Below, in pieces: positions 1-6,781 of a DNA stretch of 6,781 nucleotides. The DNA is from an uncultured Paracoccus sp. (GTDB lineage: Bacteria > Pseudomonadota > Alphaproteobacteria > Rhodobacterales > Rhodobacteraceae): contig CALLYR010000253.1 of assembly GCA_937859005.1 (NCBI GenBank), forward strand, positions 1 to 6,781, given 5' to 3'. The notes beneath the pieces are model-generated. The model saw nothing but the letters and a program-made list of their open reading frames with translations. It had not been told where the DNA came from and did not search any database. Every line of letters begins with the position of its first letter. Positions within the stretch are counted from its first letter, which is position 1. A program made the translations under genes and the position numbers.

Positions 1-1
1 C

Positions 2-712
2 CTGGCCGAACATGGCCCCCGGCTGGACGGGCGCGCGCTGGTCAGCTGCGCCAAGGGAATCGACCTGGCCACTGGCCGTTCACCCGCAGGGATGCTGGTG
101 GAAAGCTGCCCCCGCTCGACCGTCGCCGTCCTGACCGGACCCAGCTTTGCCGCCGACATCGCCCGCGGCCTGCCGACCGCGCTGACGCTGGCCTGCGCGG
201 ATGCGGGGGCGGGCCGCGCGCTGCAGCACCAATTGGCGACGCCGGCGCTGCGGCTTTACCGCACGACCGACGTGACCGGGGCGGAACTGGGCGGCGCGCT
301 GAAGAACGTGATCGCCATCGCGGCGGGCGCGGCCATCGGGGCGGGTCTGGGCGACAGCGCCCGCGCCGCCATCATCACCCGCGGTTTCGCCGAAATGGCG
401 CGGCTGGCGGCCCTCATGGGGGCGGAACCCGACACGCTGTCCGGCCTGTCGGGGCTGGGCGACCTGATCCTGACCGCGACCTCGGCGCAGTCGCGCAATT
501 TCCGTTACGGGCTGGCGCTGGGGATGGGGCAGCCCTTCGACCCAGGCATCACCGTCGAAGGCGCGGCCACCGCCCGCGCCGTCACGGCCATCGCGGCGGC
601 ACGGGGGATCGAGATGCCGATCTCCTCCAACGTCGCCCGTCTTGCCGAAGGCCGCATCGGCGTTAAACAGGCGATGGAAACCCTGCTCGCCCGCCCGCTG
701 AAGGAGGAATGA
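2..712 (+). CDS. gpsA: Glycerol-3-phosphate dehydrogenase [NAD(P)+], 5'-truncated by the window edge
   Basis: GpsA reduces dihydroxyacetone phosphate to sn-glycerol-3-phosphate in the cytosol, the entry step to phospholipid synthesis. The reading frame is open from base 2, and 236 codons are visible before TGA at 710-712. The N-terminal Rossmann part with the GxGxxG motif (roughly 90 residues, judged from the usual 320-330 residue length) lies upstream of the window. Visible family motifs in order are CAKGID, GPSFA, GALKNVIAIAAG (the conserved active-site lysine is the codon at 302-304), ITRGFAEM, GLGDLILTATS and the SRNFRYG segment that contacts the cofactor. The C-terminal end, with MPISSNVARLAEG, is normal. 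An internal ATG at 92 is not the start, because the CAKGID motif lies before it. The stop overlaps the next gene, so gpsA appears to lead or sit inside an operon. The identification is firm; cofactor preference cannot be judged without the N-terminus. Confidence 0.95.
   Translation: MAEHGPRLDGRALVSCAKGIDLATGRSPAGMLVESCPRSTVAVLTGPSFAADIARGLPTALTLACADAGAGRALQHQLATPALRLYRTTDVTGAELGGALKNVIAIAAGAAIGAGLGDSARAAIITRGFAEMARLAALMGAEPDTLSGLSGLGDLILTATSAQSRNFRYGLALGMGQPFDPGITVEGAATARAVTAIAAARGIEMPISSNVARLAEGRIGVKQAMETLLARPLKEE
701..707 (+). promoter_or_regulatory. Ribosome binding site for the YciI-like gene
   Basis: AAGGAGG lies in the last codons of gpsA. Two ATGs follow in the same frame, at 709 and 712. 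The spacing is 1 base to the first and 4 bases to the second, so the second ATG (protein beginning MPLFAVICRD) is the more plausible start. That start leaves the gpsA stop codon immediately next to or overlapping the initiation region, which fits translational coupling. Confidence 0.7.
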
Positions 713-987
713 TGCCCCTGTTCGCCGTGATCTGCCGGGACCGCCCCGGCCATCTGCAGACCCGCATGGACAACCGCCCGGCGCATCTGGATTACCTGCA
801 GACCACGGCGGCCCGCGTCCGCATGGCCGGCCCCCTGATCGAGGAGGGCGAGATGCGCGGCTCGCTGATCGTGATCGAGGCGGACGATCCGGCGGTCGCG
901 CGCGCCTGGGCCGACCTCGATCCCTACAAGGCGGCGGGCCTGTTCGATTCGGTCGAGGTGATCGAATGGAAAAAGGTCATCGGATGA
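712..987 (+). CDS. YciI-like (YCII-related) small protein
   Basis: This 91-residue protein fits the YciI-like family, small dimeric ferredoxin-like-fold proteins whose biochemical role is mostly unknown. Family features visible are the opening strand PLFAVICRD, the RPAHLDYL segment with the conserved histidine (His25), the AGPL turn at 40-43, the SLIVIEADDP strand at 51-60, the Asp-Pro-Tyr segment at 70-72 (Asp70), and the closing AGLFDSVEVIEWKKV. The His/Asp pair has been proposed to form a catalytic or binding centre in related YciI proteins, but no reaction is assured here. The start at 712 is preferred over the ATG at 709 because of ribosome-binding-site spacing. The 3' end overlaps the next start by 4 bases (ATGA at 984-987). 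Association with gpsA suggests a housekeeping or metabolite-handling role, but that is inference only. Confidence 0.88.
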   Translation: MPLFAVICRDRPGHLQTRMDNRPAHLDYLQTTAARVRMAGPLIEEGEMRGSLIVIEADDPAVARAWADLDPYKAAGLFDSVEVIEWKKVIG

Positions 988-1406
988 ACCGCTGGCTGTT
1001 CAAGTCCGAACCCGACGCGTTCGGCTGGGACGACCTGGTGGCCAGGGGCGATGCGGGCGAGGAATGGGACGGCGTGCGTAGCGCGCAGGCCCGCAACCTG
1101 ATGCGCCAGATGAAGGTGGGCGACCGGGGCTTCTTCTATCATTCCAACACCGGGAAAGAAATCGTCGGCATCGTCGAGGTGATCGCCCCCGCCCATCCCG
1201 ATTCGACCGCCGCCGATCCGAAATGGGAATGCGTCGATGTCCGCGCGGTCGAATCGCTGCCCCGTCCGGTGGGTCTGGCCGAAATCAAGGCCGACCCGCA
1301 TCTGGCCGACATGGTTCTGGTGCGCAATTCCCGCCTGTCGGTGCAGCCGGTGACCGAATCCGAATGGAACCACATCGCCGCGCTGGCGCAGGCGGGAAAG
1401 GAATGA
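984..1406 (+). CDS. EVE domain-containing protein
   Basis: This 140-residue protein is a stand-alone EVE domain, a PUA-like fold related to YTH and to eukaryotic THYN1. Members bind modified bases in nucleic acid, and the natural target of most bacterial single-domain members is not settled. Visible family signatures are the N-terminal WLFKSEPDAFGWDDL (residues 4-18), the WDGVRSAQARNLMR stretch (28-41), FFYHSN (50-55) and GIVEV (62-66), with aromatic residues Trp4, Trp28, Phe50, Phe51 and Tyr52 available to line a base pocket. A C-terminal LVRNSRLSVQPV (112-123) completes the fold. I chose the ATG at 984 over the in-frame ATG at 966, because homologues begin MNxWLFKSEP and AAAAGG lies 7 bases upstream of 984. 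The gene overlaps the YciI-like gene by 4 bases. No restriction, defence or modification gene lies beside it in the window, so a general RNA-related role is at least as likely as defence. Confidence 0.93.
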   Translation: MNRWLFKSEPDAFGWDDLVARGDAGEEWDGVRSAQARNLMRQMKVGDRGFFYHSNTGKEIVGIVEVIAPAHPDSTAADPKWECVDVRAVESLPRPVGLAEIKADPHLADMVLVRNSRLSVQPVTESEWNHIAALAQAGKE

Positions 1407-1410
1407 GCGC

Positions 1411-1803
1411 ATGGAACTGATGATCGTCATCGCCGCGGCCATCCTGGCCTGGGTCGTGGGCGCGATCTGGTACCGGCTGGCCGACCGGATCTATGCCGAC
1501 GCCTCGGCGCTGCAGGTCCGCAACATCGGCCATCCCCTGTCCAGATCGGTGACGCCCTATCTGCTGGCCGGGGTCGCGCTGGTCGCGGTGTCGGGGATGA
1601 TGCGGGTGCTGTTCCTGCGGGCCGGCATCGACGGCCTGCTGCCGGGCCTGGGCTGGGGCGCGGGCGTAGGCGCCTTCATCGTGGCGCCGTGGTTCCTGAT
1701 CGAGAACACCTATTCGCCCCGCCCGATGGTGATGACGCTGATCGACATGGGCTATGCGCTGCTGGCCTGCGCCGTCACCGGCGCGGTGATGGGCGCGATC
1801 TGA
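1411..1803 (+). CDS. DUF1761-type integral membrane protein
   Basis: This 130-residue protein of unknown function resembles the DUF1761 family. Four hydrophobic segments can be seen at about residues 2-22, 48-69, 77-97 and 108-129. The first contains AWVVGAIWYRL, close to the family's GALWY pattern, and the last holds LIDMGYALLACAVTGAVMGA, which matches the family's typical C-terminal helix. There is no cleavable signal peptide; the first helix probably stays as an anchor, with the protein in the inner membrane. AGGA at 1399-1402 sits 8 bases before the ATG. It starts 4 bases after the EVE gene's stop, so it looks like the last gene of the gpsA cluster, and a hairpin follows its stop. No catalytic residues can be pointed out and no function is assigned. 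Confidence 0.8.
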   Translation: MELMIVIAAAILAWVVGAIWYRLADRIYADASALQVRNIGHPLSRSVTPYLLAGVALVAVSGMMRVLFLRAGIDGLLPGLGWGAGVGAFIVAPWFLIENTYSPRPMVMTLIDMGYALLACAVTGAVMGAI

Positions 1804-1813
1804 GCCCCTTGCG

Positions 1814-1837
1814 GGCGCTGCCGCGACGGGCAGCGCC
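1814..1837 (+). terminator. Hairpin after the gpsA gene cluster, possible terminator
   Basis: GGCGCTGCC (1814-1822) and GGCAGCGCC (1829-1837) form a perfect 9-bp stem with a 6-base loop, 10 bases after the stop of the DUF1761-type gene. No U-tract follows on either strand, so it is not a textbook intrinsic terminator. It may instead stabilise the 3' end or act with Rho. Its position at the end of a tight operon and before a 140-base gap supports a 3'-end role. Confidence 0.45.
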
Positions 1838-1920
1838 GGGCGCCCATCGGGAATTGCCGCCGATCCATCCGCGCGCCTTGCCGGGCCTGCCCCGTTGCCC
1901 CCCTGTGACGGGCATCGCGC

Positions 1921-1949
1921 TTGCCCTTGGCGGCGGGGCTTCCTAAACC
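1921..1949 (+). promoter_or_regulatory. Weak candidate promoter for the ABC transporter gene
   Basis: TTGCCC (1921-1926) and TAAACC (1944-1949) are separated by 17 bases and lie just upstream of the ribosome binding site and start of the transporter gene. The -35 match is reasonable and the -10 match is poor (3 of 6). A promoter is expected somewhere in 1838-1965, because the preceding operon appears to end. This exact site is a guess. Confidence 0.25.
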
Positions 1950-1975
1950 CGCCCCGACACAGGCCGGAGGATCAT

Positions 1976-3760
<1,785 letters not shown>

Positions 3761-3763
3761 CGC

Positions 3764-5158
3764 TCAGCGCAGCATGAACCGCATCATGCGGCGAAAGCGC
3801 GCCCCATAGGGCGGGGCCAGCAGCCCCACCCCCGACCAGCGCGACTGGATCAGCACCGGCGCCAGATGCGACATCCGCTCGAACCCCGCCTGCCCGTGAT
3901 ATACCCCCATCCCGCTGGCGCCCACGCCGCCAAAGGGCAGGTCGGGCTGAGCTACATGCAGCAGCGTGTCATTGACCGTGACCCCGCCCGCCACCACCGA
4001 ATCAAGCAGCCGGTCGCGCGTGGCCGCATCGTCGGTAAAGGGATAGAAGGCCAGCGGCCGGGGATGCCGGGCGATCTGGGCCAAAGCGTCGTCCAGCGTG
4101 TCATAGCCGATCACCGGCAGGACCGGGCCGAAGATTTCCTGATCCGTCACCGGGCCCGCGGCATCGGTCAGGATCACCGGCGGCAGGATGCGGCGCGCGG
4201 GGTCGGGCGCGGCATCCGACAGCGCGTGCAGCGTCGCGCCCTGCGCCTGCGCCGCCGCGATCCAGCCGCTCAGCCGGTCGAACTGGGCCGCGTTGATGAT
4301 GGCGCTGTAATCGGGGTTGTCCGCCAGCCGCGGATAATGCCGCCCGACCCAGGCGCGGCAGGCGGCGATGAAATCCGCCACCCGGTCGCGGGGAACCAGC
4401 GCATAGTCGGGCGCGGTGCAGGTCTGGCCCGCGTTCAGCAGCTTGCCCGTCATGATCCGCGCCGCCGCATGGTCCAGCCGCGCGTCGGGAGCGACCAGCG
4501 CGGGCGACTTGCCGCCCAGTTCCAGCGTCACCGGGGTCAGGTTTGGCGCGGCGGCCGCCATGACCTTGCGTCCGACTGCGGTCGAGCCGGTGAACAGCAG
4601 ATGGTCGAAGGGCAGCGCTGTGAAGGCCCGCGCCACATCCGCGTCCCCCGTGACCACCGCGACGACCTGCGGGTCGAAATGCCGCCCCATCAGCGCGGCG
4701 AAGGTTTCGGCAAAGGCCGGCGCCAGTTCCGATGGCTTGACCATCGCCCGGTTCCCCGCCACCAGCACCGAGGTCAGCGGCCCCGCCGACAGCATCAGCG
4801 GATAGTTCCAGGGCGCCACGATCCCCACCACGCCCAGCGGCTGCGGCCGGATCATGGCGCGGGCGGGCCGGAACCACAGCCCCGTGGGCACCCGGCGCGG
4901 GCGCATCCAGCGCCGCCCGTGACGCAGCGCATGGGCAATGCCGTCCAGCACGGGAAACAGTTCGGCCAGTTCGGTCTCGGCCGCGGGACGGGTGCCGAAA
5001 TCGGCGGTGATGGCGCGGGTCAGATCGGCGCGGCCGTCGCGCAAGGCGCGTGCCAGCGCGCGCAGCCGGTCTTCGCGGATGTCCCACGGCACCGCCGGTT
5101 CGGCGCGGGCGGCGCGCTGGAGCGGGTCGAAAACCGGGATCAGGTCCGGGTCTGTCAT
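3764..5158 (-). CDS. Aldehyde dehydrogenase, coniferyl-aldehyde-dehydrogenase type
   Basis: This cytosolic NAD(P)-dependent aldehyde dehydrogenase oxidises an aldehyde to its acid. At 464 residues it resembles the compact ALDH3-like group that includes coniferyl aldehyde dehydrogenase. The catalytic set is complete: Asn118 in PWNYPL, the cofactor-loop motif FTGSTAVGRKV (189-199), general base Glu213 in LELGGKSP, nucleophile Cys247 in NAGQTCTAP, and Glu341 in QEIFGPVLPV. The C-terminal LPFGGVGASGMGVYHG is characteristic of the group. The chain ends in a short basic and hydrophobic tail (RFRRMMRFMLR, 454-464), which could touch membranes as in some ALDH3 enzymes, but this is speculative. An in-frame ATG at 5215 exists. 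The start at 5158 is preferred because CTCTCC on the + strand (GGAGAG in the gene's sense) lies 4 bases upstream, and the extra residues look unlike the family. No lignin or aromatic catabolism genes sit nearby, so the true substrate is open. Confidence 0.92.
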   Translation of the reverse strand: MTDPDLIPVFDPLQRAARAEPAVPWDIREDRLRALARALRDGRADLTRAITADFGTRPAAETELAELFPVLDGIAHALRHGRRWMRPRRVPTGLWFRPARAMIRPQPLGVVGIVAPWNYPLMLSAGPLTSVLVAGNRAMVKPSELAPAFAETFAALMGRHFDPQVVAVVTGDADVARAFTALPFDHLLFTGSTAVGRKVMAAAAPNLTPVTLELGGKSPALVAPDARLDHAAARIMTGKLLNAGQTCTAPDYALVPRDRVADFIAACRAWVGRHYPRLADNPDYSAIINAAQFDRLSGWIAAAQAQGATLHALSDAAPDPARRILPPVILTDAAGPVTDQEIFGPVLPVIGYDTLDDALAQIARHPRPLAFYPFTDDAATRDRLLDSVVAGGVTVNDTLLHVAQPDLPFGGVGASGMGVYHGQAGFERMSHLAPVLIQSRWSGVGLLAPPYGARFRRMMRFMLR

Positions 5159-5364
5159 CGGGCTCTCCGGCAGGGCGGGTCTGGATAGTCTGAACCGGGG
5201 CGGCAGGGGAATCAACGTTTGGTTGCGGCGGTCGCGTCAGACCGGCGTTTCCGGGCCGGGCGGCAGGGCCGCATGGGTATCCGGGCCCGAAAGAAGCCAT
5301 CTGCGGCCTTGCCGATCACGGGCCGCCGCTTGCAGTAAAAGGCCAGGTTTGGCAGGGCTGGGCC
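5159..5364. promoter_or_regulatory. Divergent intergenic region between the aldehyde dehydrogenase gene and zapE
   Basis: These 206 bases separate two divergent genes, so promoters for both should lie here. I see no convincing sigma-70 pair in either direction. TTGATT on the - strand (upstream of the dehydrogenase gene) and TTGCCG at 5309-5314 on the + strand are possible -35 elements, but neither has a good -10 at 16-18 bases. The + strand heptamer GGCAGGG occurs four times (5169, 5202, 5262 and 5351) without regular spacing. AGGG at 5354-5357 is a weak ribosome binding site for zapE. No gene, RNA or clear operator is visible. Confidence 0.4.
5163..5168 (-). promoter_or_regulatory. Ribosome binding site deciding the aldehyde dehydrogenase start
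   Basis: Read on the - strand this is GGAGAG, 4 bases before the ATG at 5158. The alternative ATG at 5215 has no comparable site at a suitable distance, so this motif supports the shorter protein. Confidence 0.65.
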
Positions 5365-6471
5365 ATGAGCGATCAGTTCCCCGTCACCCGTGCCTATGAT
5401 TCCCGCGCGAACGCGGGCCTTCTGTCCGATGATCCCGCGCAGCGCGCGGTGCTGCCGGTGCTGGACCGGGTGGCGCTGTCCGTGTCCGATCCCCCCCCGG
5501 CTGCCGCGCGGCAGGGCTGGCTGGGGCGGCTGTTCGGGGGGGCGGAATCTCCGGCTGCGAACGGCCCGCGCGGGCTTTACCTGTGGGGCGGCGTCGGGCG
5601 GGGCAAGTCGATGCTGATGGATCTGGTGATCGAGGCCGCGCCCATTGCTGCCAAGCGGCGCGTCCATTTCCACGAATTCATGCAGGAGGTTCAGGCCGGC
5701 CTGAACGCCGCGCGTCAGGCGGGCGAACAGGATGTCGTGCGCCCCGTCGCCGAAGGCATCGCCGCCCGGACGCGCCTGTTCTGTTTCGACGAGATGCAGA
5801 TCACCGACATCGCGGACGCGATGATCGTGGGGCGGCTGTTCCAGGTCCTGTTCGACCGGGGCGTCCTGGTGGTCACGACCTCGAACCGCGCGCCCGAGGA
5901 TCTTTACAAGAACGGCCTGAACCGGCAGCTTTTCCTGCCCTTCATCGCGCTGATCCGGGACCGGATGGATGTCATGCACCTGGACAGCCCGCGCGACCAC
6001 CGCCAGCACCGCGCCGCGGGGGGCCAGGTCTGGTTCACCCCCGCCGACGCCGTTGCGCGGGCGTCGCTGGACGACATCTGGGCGGAACTGGCCGATGGGG
6101 CTGACCCCCGGCCGCGCAAGCTGGAGGTTAAGGGCCGCATGGTCGAACTGCCCGCTGCCAGCGGGCGCATCGCGCGGGCCGGGTTCTGGGACCTGTGCGG
6201 CCGCCCGCTAGGCCCCGCCGATTTCCTGGAAATCGCGCGCAGCTTCGACGTGCTGCTGATGGACGGCATCCCCCGGCTGGGGTCGCAGAACTATGACGCG
6301 GCCAAGCGGTTCGTCACGATGGTCGATACGCTCTACGAGGCGCGCGTCCGCCTGATCGCCAGCGCCGCGGACGAGCCGGAACGGCTGTACTTCGAAGGCG
6401 AGGGCAGCTTCGAGTTCGAGCGCACCGCCTCGCGCCTGCGCGAGATGCGGGACGCGAACTGGGGGAAATAA
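5365..6471 (+). CDS. zapE: Cell division protein ZapE (AFG1-like ATPase)
   Basis: ZapE is a P-loop ATPase of the AFG1/LACE1 family. In Escherichia coli it associates with the FtsZ ring during constriction; the mitochondrial relative takes part in protein quality control. This copy has 368 residues, a normal length. Key sites are Walker A GGVGRGKS (75-82, Lys81), the HFHEFM segment (101-106) typical of the family, Walker B LFCFDE (138-143, Asp142 and Glu143), the QITDIADAMI segment (145-154), sensor-like TTSN (171-174), the LYKNGLNRQLFLPFI block (180-194), and the C-terminal DAAKRFVTMVDTLYE (311-325) followed by the arginine-containing RTASRL (353-358). Residues about 43-68 form a proline-, alanine- and glycine-rich linker before the P-loop. 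The start at 5365 fits the family, although its ribosome binding site (AGGG, 7 bases upstream) is weak. The gene is the only + strand gene of its segment and converges on folC. The identification is firm; the division role is transferred from E. coli. Confidence 0.95.
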   Translation: MSDQFPVTRAYDSRANAGLLSDDPAQRAVLPVLDRVALSVSDPPPAAARQGWLGRLFGGAESPAANGPRGLYLWGGVGRGKSMLMDLVIEAAPIAAKRRVHFHEFMQEVQAGLNAARQAGEQDVVRPVAEGIAARTRLFCFDEMQITDIADAMIVGRLFQVLFDRGVLVVTTSNRAPEDLYKNGLNRQLFLPFIALIRDRMDVMHLDSPRDHRQHRAAGGQVWFTPADAVARASLDDIWAELADGADPRPRKLEVKGRMVELPAASGRIARAGFWDLCGRPLGPADFLEIARSFDVLLMDGIPRLGSQNYDAAKRFVTMVDTLYEARVRLIASAADEPERLYFEGEGSFEFERTASRLREMRDANWGK

Positions 6472-6477
6472 GGAAAA

Positions 6478-6490
6478 GGGGCGCTGCCCC
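6478..6490 (-). terminator. Hairpin with U-tract on the - strand, next to the zapE stop
   Basis: GGGGC (6478-6482) and GCCCC (6486-6490) form a 5-bp GC stem with a 3-base loop, 6 bases after the zapE stop codon. Read on the - strand the stem is followed directly by TTTTCC (complement of 6472-6477), the arrangement of an intrinsic terminator for transcription arriving from folC. On the + strand no T-run follows, so it would at most protect the end of the zapE message. Confidence 0.5.
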
Positions 6491-6523
6491 CGTCGCCCGC
6501 CGGGCCTGCCTTGCCGGAAAACG

Positions 6524-6543
6524 GCCCCGAATCGTTTCGGGGC
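6524..6543 (-). terminator. Probable intrinsic terminator of folC
   Basis: GCCCCGAA (6524-6531) and TTCGGGGC (6536-6543) make a perfect 8-bp stem with a 4-base loop. On the - strand it is followed by CG and then TTTT (complement of 6518-6521). It lies about 140 bases past the folC stop. It could also fold in the zapE transcript, but it lacks a U-run in that direction. Confidence 0.6.
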
Positions 6544-6610
6544 GCTCGCCAGACCGGGGATATTCGGGCACCAGGGACCGGCAGGGCGCGCGGATGCAGC
6601 AAGGTGCGTC

Positions 6611-6642
6611 CTTGCCGCCGGCCGCACGGCGGGCCAGCTTTT
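6611..6642 (+). terminator. Possible intrinsic terminator of zapE
   Basis: CCGCCG (6615-6620) pairs with CGGCGG (6627-6632) around a 6-base loop. The stem can be extended outward with small bulges (6611-6614 with 6635-6637), and the + strand then reads CTTTT at 6638-6642. This is imperfect, but it is the only hairpin in the zapE-folC gap with a T-run on the + strand. It would end zapE transcription about 170 bases after its stop, just before the folC 3' end. Confidence 0.4.
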
Positions 6643-6684
6643 GTCCTTCCATGGGCGGCATGGGAGCCGGAAAGACCAGCGCCG

Positions 6685-6781
6685 TCAGCCGTTGTCGCGC
6701 AGGACCCGCCCGGCCAGATACAGCGACCCGCAGATCAGGATGCGCGGCGGCGCCTCCGAACCGTGCCAGGTGGCGGCAAGC
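6685..6781 (-). CDS. folC: Bifunctional folylpolyglutamate/dihydrofolate synthase, C-terminal end only
   Basis: Only the last 31 codons and the TGA stop (complement of 6685-6687) are inside the window; the rest of the gene lies to the right. The visible residues contain PPRILICGSLYLAGRVL, the closing strand and helix characteristic of FolC, which adds glutamate to folates and forms dihydrofolate in the cytosol. The chain ends RDNG soon after, which is normal for the family. It converges with zapE across a 213-base gap holding three hairpins. Because the fragment is short, whether the enzyme is bifunctional or only a folylpolyglutamate synthase cannot be judged. Confidence 0.85.
   Translation of the reverse strand, partial: LAATWHGSEAPPRILICGSLYLAGRVLRDNG

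Noticed and set aside
984..1406. The EVE-domain gene as part of a defence island
   Set aside because: No restriction, nuclease, toxin or phage-related gene is present. The neighbours are a lipid enzyme and small housekeeping-type proteins.
1895..1975. An N-terminal extension of the ABC transporter back to an ATG at 1895
   Set aside because: The 27 extra residues look like translated intergenic DNA, and GGAGG lies at proper spacing before the ATG at 1976.
3866..5188. A 440-codon open frame on the + strand, antisense to the aldehyde dehydrogenase gene
   Set aside because: It is Arg/Gly/His/Gln-rich without motifs, and the opposite strand encodes a complete enzyme with all catalytic residues.
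5159..5215. An N-terminal extension of the aldehyde dehydrogenase to the ATG at 5215
   Set aside because: The 19 extra residues are Pro/Arg-rich and unlike the family, and the GGAGAG site favours the ATG at 5158.
5248..5292. An imperfect inverted repeat (TTTCCGGGCC against GGGCCCGAAA) upstream of zapE, considered as a riboswitch or operator
   Set aside because: It has a bulge and a long loop, and such pairings are easy to find in DNA this rich in G and C. No conserved riboswitch core was seen.
5212..6009. A 265-codon open frame on the - strand over the 5' half of zapE and its upstream region
   Set aside because: Its composition is typical of an antisense shadow, it has no family resemblance, and it covers strongly conserved zapE motifs in the other direction.
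6312..6661. Short - strand open frames over the zapE 3' end and the zapE-folC gap
   Set aside because: They overlap zapE's conserved C-terminus and run through the terminator hairpins, and their sequences are low complexity with no start context.

Overview
This window looks like chromosome from a GC-rich alphaproteobacterium, most likely Rhodobacteraceae and Paracoccus-like. That placement rests on the very high GC content, the strong G/C preference at third codon positions, and the style of the proteins. It is an inference from appearance, not from a database match. Nothing in the window looks mobile, viral or recently transferred. There are no tRNA or rRNA genes, no CRISPR array and no insertion sequence.

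Left part (1-1803, all + strand): a tight four-gene run. It begins inside gpsA (glycerol-3-phosphate dehydrogenase, phospholipid precursor synthesis). Next come a 91-residue YciI-like protein, a 140-residue EVE-domain protein (a PUA-like fold that reads modified bases) and a 130-residue DUF1761-type membrane protein. The first two junctions are 4-base ATGA overlaps and the third is a 4-base gap, so the genes are probably co-transcribed and translationally coupled. A perfect 9-bp hairpin follows the run.

Middle part (1976-5158): a complete ABC exporter half-transporter of 594 residues on the + strand faces an aldehyde dehydrogenase of the coniferyl-aldehyde-dehydrogenase type (464 residues) on the - strand. 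Their stop codons are only 3 bases apart. The catalytic motifs of both proteins are intact; their substrates cannot be read from the sequence.

Right part (5159-6781): a 206-base divergent intergenic region separates the dehydrogenase gene from zapE, which encodes an AFG1-like cell-division ATPase of 368 residues. zapE converges on the 3' end of folC (folylpolyglutamate/dihydrofolate synthase), of which only the last 31 codons are present. The 213 bases between zapE and folC hold three hairpins. Two have a TTTT run on the - strand side and one has it on the + strand side, which suggests terminators for both converging transcripts.

Most of the window is ordinary housekeeping sequence, and I found no convincing undescribed system. 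The points most worth a second look are the coupled gpsA/YciI/EVE/DUF1761 cluster, the 3-base convergent junction, the interleaved terminators between zapE and folC, and a possible short intergenic repeat in that same gap.
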